A model generated the notes under the pieces. The model made no database searches. It saw only the letters and a list, made by a program, of their open reading frames with translations, and was not told the origin of the DNA. A stretch of 64,000 bases of DNA from Cellulomonas sp. JH27-2 (GTDB taxonomy: Bacteria > Actinomycetota > Actinomycetes > Actinomycetales > Cellulomonadaceae). Below are positions 37,556 to 48,227 of the stretch, in pieces. A program made the translations under genes and the position numbers. The stretch spans positions 124,001 through 188,000 of the forward strand of contig NZ_JACYFR010000002.1 in the NCBI RefSeq assembly GCF_014837175.1, read 5' to 3'. Within the stretch, counting starts at the first letter, position 1, and every line of letters begins with the position of its first letter.

Positions 37556-39867
37556 GGAAGCGCACCGTCCGCACCCCGGTCCAGACGCTCATCGATGTCG
37601 TGGTGCTCGTCGGCGCACTCGCCGTCGCGCTCGTGCCGCTCGTCGCGGTCTACGGCGGGCGCACGGCGGTCCCGGCCATCGCCGGTGGGCTCGTCCTCGG
37701 CGCCGGCCTCGCGGTGCTCGGCGCGGCGCGCCGGTGGTCGGCGATCACCGTGGTCGCGGGGGTCGTGGTCGTGTACTTCCTCGCCGGGGGAGCGTTGGCC
37801 GCGCCGACGACGACGGTCGCGCGCGTCGTCCCCACCGCCGAGACCTTGCAGGTCCTGGCACGCGGGCTCGGCACCTCGTGGCAGGAGATGCTCACGCTGC
37901 AGCCGCCGGTCGGCTCGATCGGCGGCGTCCTGATCCCGGCGTTCGTCCTGGCGCTGGTCGGCTCCGCCGCCGCCGTCGGCATCGCGCTGCGGGTGCGCAG
38001 CGGAGCGGGTGCCGCGTGTGCCGCGCTCGTGCCGGTGCTCGTCGCCGTCGCGGTCGTCGTGCTGGGGGTGCGCCACCCGAGCCTGCCGCCGATCGCGACC
38101 GGCGTGGTCCTGCTCGTCGTGCTGCTGCCGTGGGCGGCCTGGCGCGCGGGCACGCTGCGCGCGCGGAGGTTCGTGTCGCTCGCGCTGATCGCGGCCGTCG
38201 GGGTCGGCGCGTCGGTCCTGGCGGCGCCGGCGGTCGTCGGGCAGACCCCGCGCCTGGTGGTGCGCGACGAGATCGTGCCGCCGTTCGACCCGCGCGCCTA
38301 CCCGAGCCCGCTGTCCGCCTTCCGCGAGTTCGTCAAGCAGCGCAAGGACACGACGCTGTTCACCGTCGCGGGACTGCCCGCCGGCGCCCGCATCCGGCTC
38401 GCGACGATGGACCGCTACGACGGCGTCGTGTGGAACGTCGCGGGCGACGGCACCGCCGACAGCTCGGGCGAGTTCCGCCGGGTGGGCTCGACGATCCCCG
38501 CGACCGACCGCGGGACGCGGGCGAAGGTCTCGATCGACGTCGAGGGACTGACGGGCGTGTGGCTGCCGACGGTCGGCGAGCCGACCAGCATCGACGTCCA
38601 CGACTCCGACGCGGCCGACGGGCTGCGCTTCAACGAGGCGACCGAGGCGGCGGTGCTCACCGGCGGCGTGCGCAAGGGGCTGGACTACACGATGGACGTC
38701 GTCGTCCCGCGTGAACCCACCGATGCCCAGATCGGTGGCTCGCTCGCCTCGGACGTGACGCTGCCCGACGACTCGGGCGTCCCCGAGGAGGTGGGCGCCA
38801 CGGCCGGCGACGTCGCGCGTGACGCCGGGACGCCGGTGCAGGTGGCTCGCTCCCTCACGCAGTTCTTGAACGAGAAGGGCTACTTCAGCAACGGGCTGAC
38901 GGACGCGGGCCAGGCGAGGTCGCTGTCCGGTCACGGCGCCGACCGCATGTCGTCCTTGCTCGGCGGCGACCAGATGATCGGCGACGGCGAGCAGTACGCG
39001 TCCGCGATGGCGCTGATGGCACGCGACGTGGGCCTGCCGGCGCGCGTCGTGCTGGGCTTCGAGCCGTCGGCCACCCAGGAGGACGGCAAGCCGTTGGCCG
39101 TGACCGGCGACGACATCTCGGCGTGGGTGGAGATCGCGTTCGACGGCCACGGATGGGTGCCGTTCGAGCCCACGCCGCCCCGCGAGCAGACACCGCAGGA
39201 GAGCGAGGAGCCGACGCCGTCGGACCCGCAGCCGCAGGTCGTGCAACCACCGCCTGCGGCCCCGGACGCCGTCAAGCCGCCCGACGACGACACCGAGCAG
39301 CCGGCCCCGAAGGCTCCGCCCAGCGCGGACGACAGCGTGCCGCTGTGGCGCACCGTGGCGCTGATCGGTGGGGCTGTCGCGGTCCCGCTGTTCCTGCTGG
39401 CGTTGCCGTTCCTCGTGATCGGCGTGCTCAAGGCGCGTCGCCGGCGGCGTCGTCGGCGCACGCGGGACACGTCGCAGCGCATGGCCGGCGGATGGGACGA
39501 GGTCCTCGACGCGGCCGTCGACCTGCGTCAGCCCGTGCTCGCGCACGCGACCCGTACGGAGTCGGCGCGGGCGCTGGGGGACGCGTTCACGGCGACGTCC
39601 GCCAAGACCGCCGTCGGAGCCACGGTGACCCAGCTCGCCCGCCAGGCGGACCGTGCGACGTTCGCGGCCAAGCCACCGACGGCAGCAGAGGCGAAGGCGT
39701 ACTGGGCCGACGTCGACAGCGCCGTCAAGGCGATGCACGGCGGGGTGACGCGGCGGCGACGCCTGCGTGCCCTCCTGTCGCTCAGCTCGTTGCGCGGGCG
39801 CCACCGCCCGCGCCCGCAGGCACCGTCGTCGGCGCGCCGCGGCACCCGAACCCGGAGAAGCTCATGA
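37552..39867 (+). CDS. TgpA-like membrane protein with inactive transglutaminase domain
   Basis: A 771-residue protein with about six to seven N-terminal helices (residues 1-235), an extracytoplasmic transglutaminase-like domain (about 410-545), a Pro-rich stretch, a helix near residue 605 and a cytoplasmic tail. The expected GDCEQ motif reads GDGEQYASAMAL (Gly479 in place of the catalytic Cys), and the catalytic His is Ser523 (ISAWVEIAF). The rest of the motif context (GLPARVVLGFEP, GWVPFEPTP) is well kept. It cannot be a cysteine-dependent enzyme and probably has a structural or binding role. ATG at 37552 overlaps DUF58. Confidence 0.9.
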   Translation: MRKRTVRTPVQTLIDVVVLVGALAVALVPLVAVYGGRTAVPAIAGGLVLGAGLAVLGAARRWSAITVVAGVVVVYFLAGGALAAPTTTVARVVPTAETLQVLARGLGTSWQEMLTLQPPVGSIGGVLIPAFVLALVGSAAAVGIALRVRSGAGAACAALVPVLVAVAVVVLGVRHPSLPPIATGVVLLVVLLPWAAWRAGTLRARRFVSLALIAAVGVGASVLAAPAVVGQTPRLVVRDEIVPPFDPRAYPSPLSAFREFVKQRKDTTLFTVAGLPAGARIRLATMDRYDGVVWNVAGDGTADSSGEFRRVGSTIPATDRGTRAKVSIDVEGLTGVWLPTVGEPTSIDVHDSDAADGLRFNEATEAAVLTGGVRKGLDYTMDVVVPREPTDAQIGGSLASDVTLPDDSGVPEEVGATAGDVARDAGTPVQVARSLTQFLNEKGYFSNGLTDAGQARSLSGHGADRMSSLLGGDQMIGDGEQYASAMALMARDVGLPARVVLGFEPSATQEDGKPLAVTGDDISAWVEIAFDGHGWVPFEPTPPREQTPQESEEPTPSDPQPQVVQPPPAAPDAVKPPDDDTEQPAPKAPPSADDSVPLWRTVALIGGAVAVPLFLLALPFLVIGVLKARRRRRRRRTRDTSQRMAGGWDEVLDAAVDLRQPVLAHATRTESARALGDAFTATSAKTAVGATVTQLARQADRATFAAKPPTAAEAKAYWADVDSAVKAMHGGVTRRRRLRALLSLSSLRGRHRPRPQAPSSARRGTRTRRSS

Positions 39868-41156
39868 GTCCCGCTCCCGCCCCGCTCGCCGCCGCGCCCG
39901 CGCGCGTCTCGTCGCTCGGTCGACGCTTCCTGGGTTGGCTCGTCGACGGGGTGGTTGCGGCCCTCGCCGCGACACCGCTCGCTCTGGCTGCCGTCGCGCG
40001 CGGCGGAGGTGACGGTGCGCCGTCCGCCCTCGCCGCCTGCGGCCTGGTGCTCGTCGTGGTCGTCGCGGTCGGCCAGTGGGTGGCGCACGGGCTGCTCGGC
40101 TGGACGGTCGGGCGCCTCGTGCTCGGGATGAGGACGGTCGACGTCGACACGCTGCGACCCATCGGGATGCTGCGTGTGCTGCTGCGAGGGCTCGTGGTCG
40201 CCGCCGGAACCCTGGTGCTCGGCATCGGGCAGCTCGTCGTGCTCGCCTCGCCGGCCTTCGACCGCACCGGTCGCAACCGCGGATGGCACGACCGTGCCGC
40301 CCGCGACGAGGTCGTCGACCTCGTCGGCACCGACGCAGATGCGCCCGTGTCGTGGTCCGGGGACGCGCCCGGCGACGTCCGGCTCGAGCGCCACGGTTCA
40401 CGCGGGAGCGCCGCCGAACCCTCGCCGTGGGCGCCGGCACCTCCACCTGTCCAGGTCCCGGACTGGGTCTCGGCCCACGACGCGTCCGGGGCGCCCGCCG
40501 TCACGGGCAGCACGCCGCTGGTGCTGGCGCCGCTCGCGCCGCGCGAGCACGGTCCTGACGTCGACACGCGGGTGATCCCGACGGTCGGCACGGTCCGGGC
40601 GCGAGCGTCGGCCACGACACCGGCCGGCGGCCCGGCAGCGGTTGCCGTCGCTCTCCCGGCGGCGGCCGTCGCCGGGACAGCGACGGTCCTGGAGGTCGGT
40701 GCCCTCGACGCGAGGCAGGTCGCGATCCCCGAGCTCGACCCCGAGGTCGAGATGACGCGCCGCGTGGCGCCGCGACAGGACGTCGCCCCGGAGCCGGTCG
40801 TCGCGGTCGCGACGCCGCCCGACACCGCCGAGGTCGCGCTGAGCGACGGGCGGCGCGTCGTGATCGACGGGGTGGCGCTCGTCGGCCGGAACCCCGCGGC
40901 GGCCGTGGACGTCCAGCTGGTCCGCGTCGTCGACCCCACGCGGTCCGTGTCCAAGACGCACCTGCAGGTCGCGGTCACGCCGCACGGTGTGTGGGTCGCC
41001 GACCGCGGGTCCACCAACGGGACCGTCGTGACGCTGCCCGACGGCGCCCAGGTGGTGTGCCCGGTCGACCAGCCGGTCCGGCTGCGGGCCGGGGCCAGCG
41101 TGGCGTTTGGCGACTCCTCGTTCGTCCTGGTGAGAGGGCCGCGCGCGCGCGACTGA
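39864..41156 (+). CDS. RDD-family membrane protein with FHA domain
   Basis: A 430-residue protein. Residues about 15-150 form an RDD domain (RRFLGWLVDGVVAALAATPLA and GWTVGRLVLGMRTVD), with three membrane helices. A Pro/Ala-rich linker leads to a C-terminal FHA domain (about 325-425) with LVGRNP, SVSKTHLQVAV and ADRGSTNGTVV. It may bring phosphorylated proteins to the membrane. ATG at 39864 overlaps the TgpA-like gene; it is the last of the coupled run. Confidence 0.9.
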   Translation: MSPAPAPLAAAPARVSSLGRRFLGWLVDGVVAALAATPLALAAVARGGGDGAPSALAACGLVLVVVVAVGQWVAHGLLGWTVGRLVLGMRTVDVDTLRPIGMLRVLLRGLVVAAGTLVLGIGQLVVLASPAFDRTGRNRGWHDRAARDEVVDLVGTDADAPVSWSGDAPGDVRLERHGSRGSAAEPSPWAPAPPPVQVPDWVSAHDASGAPAVTGSTPLVLAPLAPREHGPDVDTRVIPTVGTVRARASATTPAGGPAAVAVALPAAAVAGTATVLEVGALDARQVAIPELDPEVEMTRRVAPRQDVAPEPVVAVATPPDTAEVALSDGRRVVIDGVALVGRNPAAAVDVQLVRVVDPTRSVSKTHLQVAVTPHGVWVADRGSTNGTVVTLPDGAQVVCPVDQPVRLRAGASVAFGDSSFVLVRGPRARD

Positions 41157-41222
41157 GGGGCAGGCCCGCTCCCCGGTCGCCGCCCGGTCGTCGTGCGGCC
41201 GGGACGGACGTACGGTGCGGGG

Positions 41223-42671
41223 ATGGGGCCGCAGCGTCGGGGCCAGGAGCTGCTGCTCGTCCAGGTCGACGAGGACGAGCGACGGCCACCCGCGCGCCTC
41301 GCCGACGGCACCCACGCGCTCGTCTCCTGGAGCGCGCGGCACCGTGCGTCCGCGGCCGGGCTTGCGCTGGCGGCGGTGCTGGTGCTCGCCTGGCTCGTGG
41401 TCCTGGTGCCGCGGGCGGTGTCCGAGCGGGAGCGGCGCGACGTCCTGGGCGCCGGCGCTTTCACCGACGCCGTCCGCTCGCTGCGGCAGGCACCGCGCGA
41501 GGTGTGGCGGGTGCCGGCGCGCGCGGGGTTCACGCCGGTCCTCGCCGGCGACGCGGTCGTCGTGTCGTCGGACGGTCGCATCCTCGACGCGGTCGACGTG
41601 GTCACGGGGGACGTGCGTTGGACGCGTGCCGTCGCGCCGGAGGGCGCGACCGTCCGGGACTGCGTGGCGACCGGCGACCGGCTGGCCTGCCTCGTCGGAG
41701 CGCCGGGACGCCGAACCGCCACGGCGACGCACGTCGTCGCGCTCGCGCCCACCACGGGTGAGGTGCTGCTCGACACCGACGTGCCGGGCGCGTGGGTCGC
41801 GATGGGTGCCGACCGCGGCGACGTGCTGCTGGCCGGATGGCCGCTCGACGAGGTCGCGATCGCCGTCGTGCGGCTCGACGGTGCCACGGGCGCGGAGCGG
41901 TGGCGAGCCTCGTCGGACTCGGGTGTGGGGCTGCGCGAGGCCCGCAACCTCGACCTGGTGGTCGCCGGTCAGGTGGTGCTCGCGACCGCGGTGCCGGCGC
42001 GCCTCGTCCTCGATGCGCGCGACGGACGCTCGCTCGACGGGGAGCGCAGCTCGTCGGCCGCACCGACTCGGCAGGACGACGCCGTGCGCCTGCGCCCCGA
42101 CGGCACCGTCGTGGGGATCCGTTATCACCTCCACGACCGGATCGTCGGTGCACGCTCGGTCCTGCGCGACGGCACCGGCCGTCGCCTCGCCCTCGTCGAC
42201 GGCGAGGCCGTGAGCCCGGCCGTCGTCGACGACGCGGGCATCCACCGGGTGCTCACGGTCGAGCGTGGTAACGGCGTCCTCATGCTCCGTGCGTACGACC
42301 GCCCGTGGGGGACGGACGCGACGTGGACGACCGTCGAACCGGACGCCCAGGTCGTCGCGGACGCGGGCGGTCGCGTCGTCCTGGTGCGCACGACGTCGCT
42401 CGTCGGGCTGGACGCCGCGACGGGGACGCGTGTGTGGCAGCGCCCCGTGGAGGCGGTCGCGGGCGACGGGCCGGCGGCCGTGTTCTGCGACGGGCGCCGC
42501 ATCGCGCTCATGGTCCGCGAGGCGGACGGGTCGCCGGCGCTGGCCGCGTTCTCCCTCGCCGACGGGGACCTGTCGTGGCAGGTCGGGCTGCCCGCCGGCA
42601 CCGTGCGCGTGGTGCGTGCCGGTAGCCAGCTGTACGCGCTGACCGCGGACAGCCTGGTCGCGCTGCGGTAG
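41223..42671 (+). CDS. Membrane-anchored PQQ-like beta-propeller protein
   Basis: A 482-residue protein with one N-terminal helix (about 45-67) and an extracytoplasmic domain built from PQQ/WD-like repeats: DAVDVVTGDVRWTRAV, VRLDGATGAERWRAS, VGLDAATGTRVWQRPV and FSLADGDLSWQVGL. The repeats resemble those of quinoprotein dehydrogenases or BamB, but no cofactor residues can be assigned. TACGGT (41211-41216) lies 6 bases before the ATG, so this gene has its own leaderless promoter although it follows the cluster by 66 bases. Confidence 0.85.
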   Translation: MGPQRRGQELLLVQVDEDERRPPARLADGTHALVSWSARHRASAAGLALAAVLVLAWLVVLVPRAVSERERRDVLGAGAFTDAVRSLRQAPREVWRVPARAGFTPVLAGDAVVVSSDGRILDAVDVVTGDVRWTRAVAPEGATVRDCVATGDRLACLVGAPGRRTATATHVVALAPTTGEVLLDTDVPGAWVAMGADRGDVLLAGWPLDEVAIAVVRLDGATGAERWRASSDSGVGLREARNLDLVVAGQVVLATAVPARLVLDARDGRSLDGERSSSAAPTRQDDAVRLRPDGTVVGIRYHLHDRIVGARSVLRDGTGRRLALVDGEAVSPAVVDDAGIHRVLTVERGNGVLMLRAYDRPWGTDATWTTVEPDAQVVADAGGRVVLVRTTSLVGLDAATGTRVWQRPVEAVAGDGPAAVFCDGRRIALMVREADGSPALAAFSLADGDLSWQVGLPAGTVRVVRAGSQLYALTADSLVALR

Positions 42672-42724
42672 GTCGAGCCGTCTCGCCCTGTGTTCCGGTT
42701 TGCACCCGAGGGCCGGTCGGGGAG

Positions 42725-42730
42725 TAGTGT
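42725..42730 (+). promoter_or_regulatory. leuA promoter -10 box
   Basis: TAGTGT lies 7 bases before the leader-peptide ATG, with TTGCAC (42700-42705) as a possible -35 at a long 19-base spacing. The start site would fall at or next to the leader ATG. Confidence 0.55.
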
Positions 42731-42732
42731 GA

Positions 42733-44628
<1,896 letters not shown>

Positions 44629-44687
44629 CGGCGGACGCACTTCCCGATCGCGGCATCACCTGCCTGCCGCGTCGGGCGCGCGCTGGT

Positions 44688-44710
44688 GGTCGTCGGTGAT
44701 CCCGACGACC
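44688..44710 (+). terminator. Possible leuA terminator
   Basis: GGTCGTCGG-TGATC-CCGACGACC is a perfect 9-bp stem 60 bases after leuA. The remaining sequence between 44629 and 44804 shows no gene. Confidence 0.55.
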
Positions 44711-44804
44711 CTGCGCGCAGACTCGCGCCGCCGACACCCTGACCGCTCCGCCGTCACCACCCCTCGACGGTCCGGCGATCACCGGCGTCGGCGGCGCGGG
44801 CACC

Positions 44805-45101
44805 TCACTCGAGGTAGCCCGTGACCGGGTCGACGTGCGCGAGGAACTCGCGGACGGAGTCGACCTGCTCGACCTCGCTCAGCTCGTGCCCGTCGCTGGG
44901 CGCGACGAAGAAGCCGTAGTCCGGGTTCGGTCTGTTCACCCAGTCGAAGCTCGTGCCGCTGCCGCCCCGCCACCCCGGTCCGTGGACGACGAAGGTCTCG
45001 CCGTCGACGACGATCGTGCGCCCGGCGGCGTCGCCGTCCGGCTCCGGCTCGCGATCGTCGTGCAGGTCGGGTGCTGCCGTGCCTTGGTCCTGGTTCGTGA
45101 T
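44805..45101 (-). CDS. Small conserved-looking hypothetical protein, start unclear
   Basis: An open frame whose product includes RTIVVDGETFVVHGPG, then TSFDWVNRPNPDYGFFVAP and ends VREFLAHVDPVTGYLE. Base use at third codon positions and the ending (FLA.VDP.TGY) resemble small actinobacterial hypothetical proteins. No ATG, GTG or TTG begins it: the frame opens after a stop just upstream, and an AGGAG site precedes ATC (45099-45101) or ACG (45096-45098). It may start at a non-standard codon, at an internal GTG as a shorter product, or carry a sequence error. Function unknown. Confidence 0.5.
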   Translation of the reverse strand: MTNQDQGTAAPDLHDDREPEPDGDAAGRTIVVDGETFVVHGPGWRGGSGTSFDWVNRPNPDYGFFVAPSDGHELSEVEQVDSVREFLAHVDPVTGYLE

Positions 45102-45172
45102 CCGCTCCTGACGTGGTGCCCGGTGTGCTCGTCGGGCGCTGTGGCATCCCTATCCTCACCTACGGTGTGCGG

Positions 45173-45652
45173 GTGAGCATCGACAGGTTCCAGGTGATTC
45201 CCGCCGCGTACGTCGTGCTCCGCCGCGACCACGAGGTCCTCCTCCAGCTCCGCCGCGGCACCGGCTACATGGACGGGCACTGGGCGTGCGCGGCGGCCGG
45301 CCACGTCGAGGCGGGGGAGTCGGTCCACGCCGCCGCCGCACGAGAGGCGCGCGAAGAGCTCGGGATCGCGATCGACCTCGCGGACCTCGTCGGGCTCACC
45401 GGCATGCACCGCACCAACGGCACCGGCGAGGCGATCGACGAGCGCGTGGACTGGTTCTTCGAGTGCCGCCGATGGTCGGGGACTCCCGCGCTGCAGGAGG
45501 CCGACAAGGCTGCCGACCTGCGCTGGTTCCCGCTCGGCGGGCTCCCCGATCCCGTCGTGCCGCACGAGCTGGTGGTGCTGTCCGCCCTCGCCGCGGGGCA
45601 CGTGCCGGCCGTGACGGCATACGGCTTCGGCGACGCGTCGGCTGACGCCTGA
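45173..45652 (+). CDS. Nudix hydrolase
   Basis: A 159-residue protein with a Nudix box: GHVEAGESVHAAAAREAREELGI, with the GX5EX7REUXEEXGU pattern complete. It should hydrolyse a nucleoside diphosphate derivative; the substrate cannot be told. The GTG at 45173 follows TACGGT (45161-45166) by 6 bases, so a leaderless start is preferred to the longer frame from 45113. It is divergent from the small hypothetical gene. Confidence 0.93.
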   Translation: MSIDRFQVIPAAYVVLRRDHEVLLQLRRGTGYMDGHWACAAAGHVEAGESVHAAAAREAREELGIAIDLADLVGLTGMHRTNGTGEAIDERVDWFFECRRWSGTPALQEADKAADLRWFPLGGLPDPVVPHELVVLSALAAGHVPAVTAYGFGDASADA

Positions 45653-45809
45653 CAACCCGACATCCGACACCGACACCCGCCGCTCGTCACCTTCGCATGG
45701 CGCCATCGTCCTCACACCCGGTGCCGAACGGCCGGCGGCCGGGCCGCGGGCACCGGACGCGCGAGTGTTCGCTCAGGGCGGACAAATCGGGCGCTGGCTT
45801 CGGTGTAGA

Positions 45810-45825
45810 TCGAACAGGTGTTCGA
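45810..45825 (+). promoter_or_regulatory. LexA (SOS) box
   Basis: TCGAACAGGTGTTCGA matches the Gram-positive LexA consensus TCGAAC-N4-GTTCGA in every half-site base. It touches a TATCAT -10 box (45826-45831), so LexA would block the HNH nuclease promoter. The rest of 45653-45837 has no gene. Confidence 0.9.
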
Positions 45826-45837
45826 TATCATGGGTCC

Positions 45838-47301
45838 ATGACGACAACCGCCACGCACGCCGAGCAGCCGATGCCGCCCGCGGTGTCCGCGGCGGACGTC
45901 CTCGAGTGGACGCGCCGGCTCGTCGACGGAGCTGTGCCCCGAGCAGACCATGCGCTCGTCGACGTGCTGGGAGCGCTGGAAAAGCTCAAAGCCGCGGCGT
46001 GTGCCGCCCAGGCGCAGGCTGCGGTGGATCTCGACGTGATCGAACGGGACCGTCAGGCCGTCGCCGGCGTCCCGACGCAGCGGCGTGGGCTCGGGGTGGG
46101 GAGCCAGGTCGGACTGGCTCGACGCGAGTCCCCGCATCGCGGCCGTGTGCTCCTCGGCGCGGCGAAGGTCTGGGCGACGGAGATGCCGCACACGTTCCGG
46201 GCGCTGCGCCACGGTCGGCTGTCGGAGTACCAGGCGATCCAGCTGGTACAGGAGACCGCGTGCCTCGAGCGCGAGGACCGCGCCGAGATCGACGCGCTGC
46301 TGTGTGCGGACCCGGCTTCGCTGGACGGGCTCGGCACGCGGCGACTCGTGGCGCTCGTGCGACAGCATGCGGCGCGACTCGACCCGTCCGCGGTCGTGAA
46401 GCGTGCGCGGAAGGCCGAGTCCGAACGATGCGTGACGCTGCGGCCGGCGCCCGATTCCATGACGTACCTGACCGCGCTGCTGCCGGTCGCGCAAGGGGTC
46501 GCAGCGTATGCCGCCCTCTGTCGGGCAGCGGATCTGGCTGCGGCCGTGGGGGATCGGCGCGGCGACAACGCGACGGTCTCCTCGGCGCCGCCACGCAGCC
46601 GCGGGCAGGTCATGGCTGACACGCTGGTCGAGCGGTTGACCGGCCAGGTGCGCGCCGACGAGGTCCCGGTGACCATCAACCTCGTCATGAGCGACTCGGC
46701 GCTCCTCGGCGCTGGGCACGAGGCCGGCCACCTGTCCGGGGGTGGAGTGATCCCGGCGCAGGTCGCACGCGAGCTCGCCGCGGCCGGGATCGCGACGGAT
46801 GCCGCCTGGCTGCGGCGCCTGTACGCGGATCCGACCGGTGACCTGGTCGCGATGACGTCCAGGTCCCGCTTCCATCCGGACGGTCTTGCCGACTTCTTGC
46901 GCATCCGTGACCAGGGCATCTGTCGGACCCCGTACTGCGGCGCGCCCATCCGCCACATCGACCACATCGCGAGCGCCGGGTCCGGGGGCGAGACGTCGGC
47001 GTCCAACGGCGAGGGGCTCTGCGTGCAGTGCAACCTGGTCAAGGAGGCGCCGGGCTGGAGGCGCGAGCGGGTCGACGTCGCACGGACGTCGGGTCCGCCA
47101 GCGGCTCGACACGTGGTGGTGACGACCACGCCGACAGGTCACCGGTACGTCAGCGAACCGCCCGCCATGCCGGTTCCTGCGCGGCACCCGGTGTCGTGGG
47201 CCTCGGGCCAGGAGCCGTCGCGCGTAGCGGTGGGCTTCTGTTCAGTGGTCGACATCTCCTTCCGTGCCCTGGTGGCGGAGCACGAGCTGCGCGTGGCGTG
47301 A
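45838..47301 (+). CDS. DUF222/HNH endonuclease-family protein (13E12 type)
   Basis: A 487-residue protein with the DUF222 (13E12 repeat) helical domain in about residues 15-330 and a C-terminal HNH motif (CRTPYCGAPIRHIDHI, then CVQCNLVKEAPGW) with zinc-binding Cys pairs. Such genes are multi-copy in actinobacteria, and several in mycobacteria are in the SOS regulon. The ATG at 45838 is 6 bases after the -10 box, so leaderless. The LexA box shows DNA-damage induction. It is not next to an intein or intron, so homing is not obvious. The 170 bases after it carry GC-rich repeats (GCTGATCAG twice) but no gene. Confidence 0.92.
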   Translation: MTTTATHAEQPMPPAVSAADVLEWTRRLVDGAVPRADHALVDVLGALEKLKAAACAAQAQAAVDLDVIERDRQAVAGVPTQRRGLGVGSQVGLARRESPHRGRVLLGAAKVWATEMPHTFRALRHGRLSEYQAIQLVQETACLEREDRAEIDALLCADPASLDGLGTRRLVALVRQHAARLDPSAVVKRARKAESERCVTLRPAPDSMTYLTALLPVAQGVAAYAALCRAADLAAAVGDRRGDNATVSSAPPRSRGQVMADTLVERLTGQVRADEVPVTINLVMSDSALLGAGHEAGHLSGGGVIPAQVARELAAAGIATDAAWLRRLYADPTGDLVAMTSRSRFHPDGLADFLRIRDQGICRTPYCGAPIRHIDHIASAGSGGETSASNGEGLCVQCNLVKEAPGWRRERVDVARTSGPPAARHVVVTTTPTGHRYVSEPPAMPVPARHPVSWASGQEPSRVAVGFCSVVDISFRALVAEHELRVA

Positions 47302-47471
47302 GGGGAGAGCGGCGGGAGCTCAACCTCGGTGGGGTTCCCGCTGTCGAGTGCGCGCTGCGCAGTGCGCGCTGATCAGGCAGTGGGGCTGATCAGTAGGGGC
47401 GATCCGTGCGGTCGGTGCGGCGGTCCGGCGTGTGCGCTCGGTGTGTCAGTGTTCCGGGGGAGAATGAGCCG

Positions 47472-48203
47472 GTGAGCCTCTACCGCGACGAGGCGATCGT
47501 GCTCCGCACCCACAAGCTGGGAGAGGCGGACCGCATCGTCACCCTCCTGACCCGCACGCACGGCAAGGTGCGTGCGGTGGGCAAGGGCGTCCGCCGGACG
47601 ACGTCGCGGTTCGGGTCGCGGCTCGAGCCGTTCATGCACGTGGACCTGCAGCTCTCGACGGGCCGCAATCTCGACATCGTCACGCAGGCCGAGACGCTGG
47701 GCGCGTACGGGCGGTCGGTGTGCGAGGACTACACCCTCTACACGGCGGGCACGGTCATGCTCGAGACGGCGGACCGGCTGGTCGAGGCCGAGCACGAGCC
47801 CGCGGTGCAGCAGTACTGGCTGCTCGTCGGTGCGGTCCGGGCGCTGTCCACCCGTGAGCACGCCCCGGGCCTGGTGCTGGACTCGTACCTGTTGCGCGCG
47901 CTGGCGATCGCCGGGTGGGCACCGTCGTTCGAGGACTGCGCCCGCTGCGGTGAGCCGGGCCCGCACCACGCGTTCGCGATCGCGATGGGTGGTGCGGTGT
48001 GCCAGCGGTGCCGGCCGCCCGGTGCCGCGTCACCCGCTCCGGAGACGTTCGCGCTGCTGGCCGCGCTGCTGGCGGGGGACTGGTCCGTCGCGGACGCGAG
48101 CGCCGAGCGGCACCGGGGCGAGGCGAACGGCGTGGTCGCGGCGTACGGCCAGTTCCACTTGGAGCGCCAGCTGCGCTCGCTGCCCATGGTCGAACGAGTC
48201 TGA
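47472..48203 (+). CDS. recO: DNA repair protein RecO
   Basis: A 243-residue protein starting [28 protein letters not shown], the RecO OB-fold N-terminus, with [16 protein letters not shown] and a C-terminal zinc site (CARCGE and CQRC). RecO loads RecA with RecR. The GTG at 47472 follows GAGAAT (47460-47465) by 6 bases. uppS follows 24 bases on with its own similar box. Confidence 0.96.
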   Translation: MSLYRDEAIVLRTHKLGEADRIVTLLTRTHGKVRAVGKGVRRTTSRFGSRLEPFMHVDLQLSTGRNLDIVTQAETLGAYGRSVCEDYTLYTAGTVMLETADRLVEAEHEPAVQQYWLLVGAVRALSTREHAPGLVLDSYLLRALAIAGWAPSFEDCARCGEPGPHHAFAIAMGGAVCQRCRPPGAASPAPETFALLAALLAGDWSVADASAERHRGEANGVVAAYGQFHLERQLRSLPMVERV

Positions 48204-48227
48204 CGTCGTGCCGGGCACAATGAGTCC

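Noticed and set aside
45838..47301. HNH gene as a phage or mobile intron insertion
   Set aside because: Base composition matches the surroundings, flanking genes are intact, and DUF222/HNH genes are normal chromosomal residents of actinobacteria.
47340..47400. GC-rich direct repeats after the HNH gene as an attachment site or intron end
   Set aside because: The repeats (GTGCGCGCTG and GCTGATCAG) are short, and no integrase, terminal repeat or target duplication is present.
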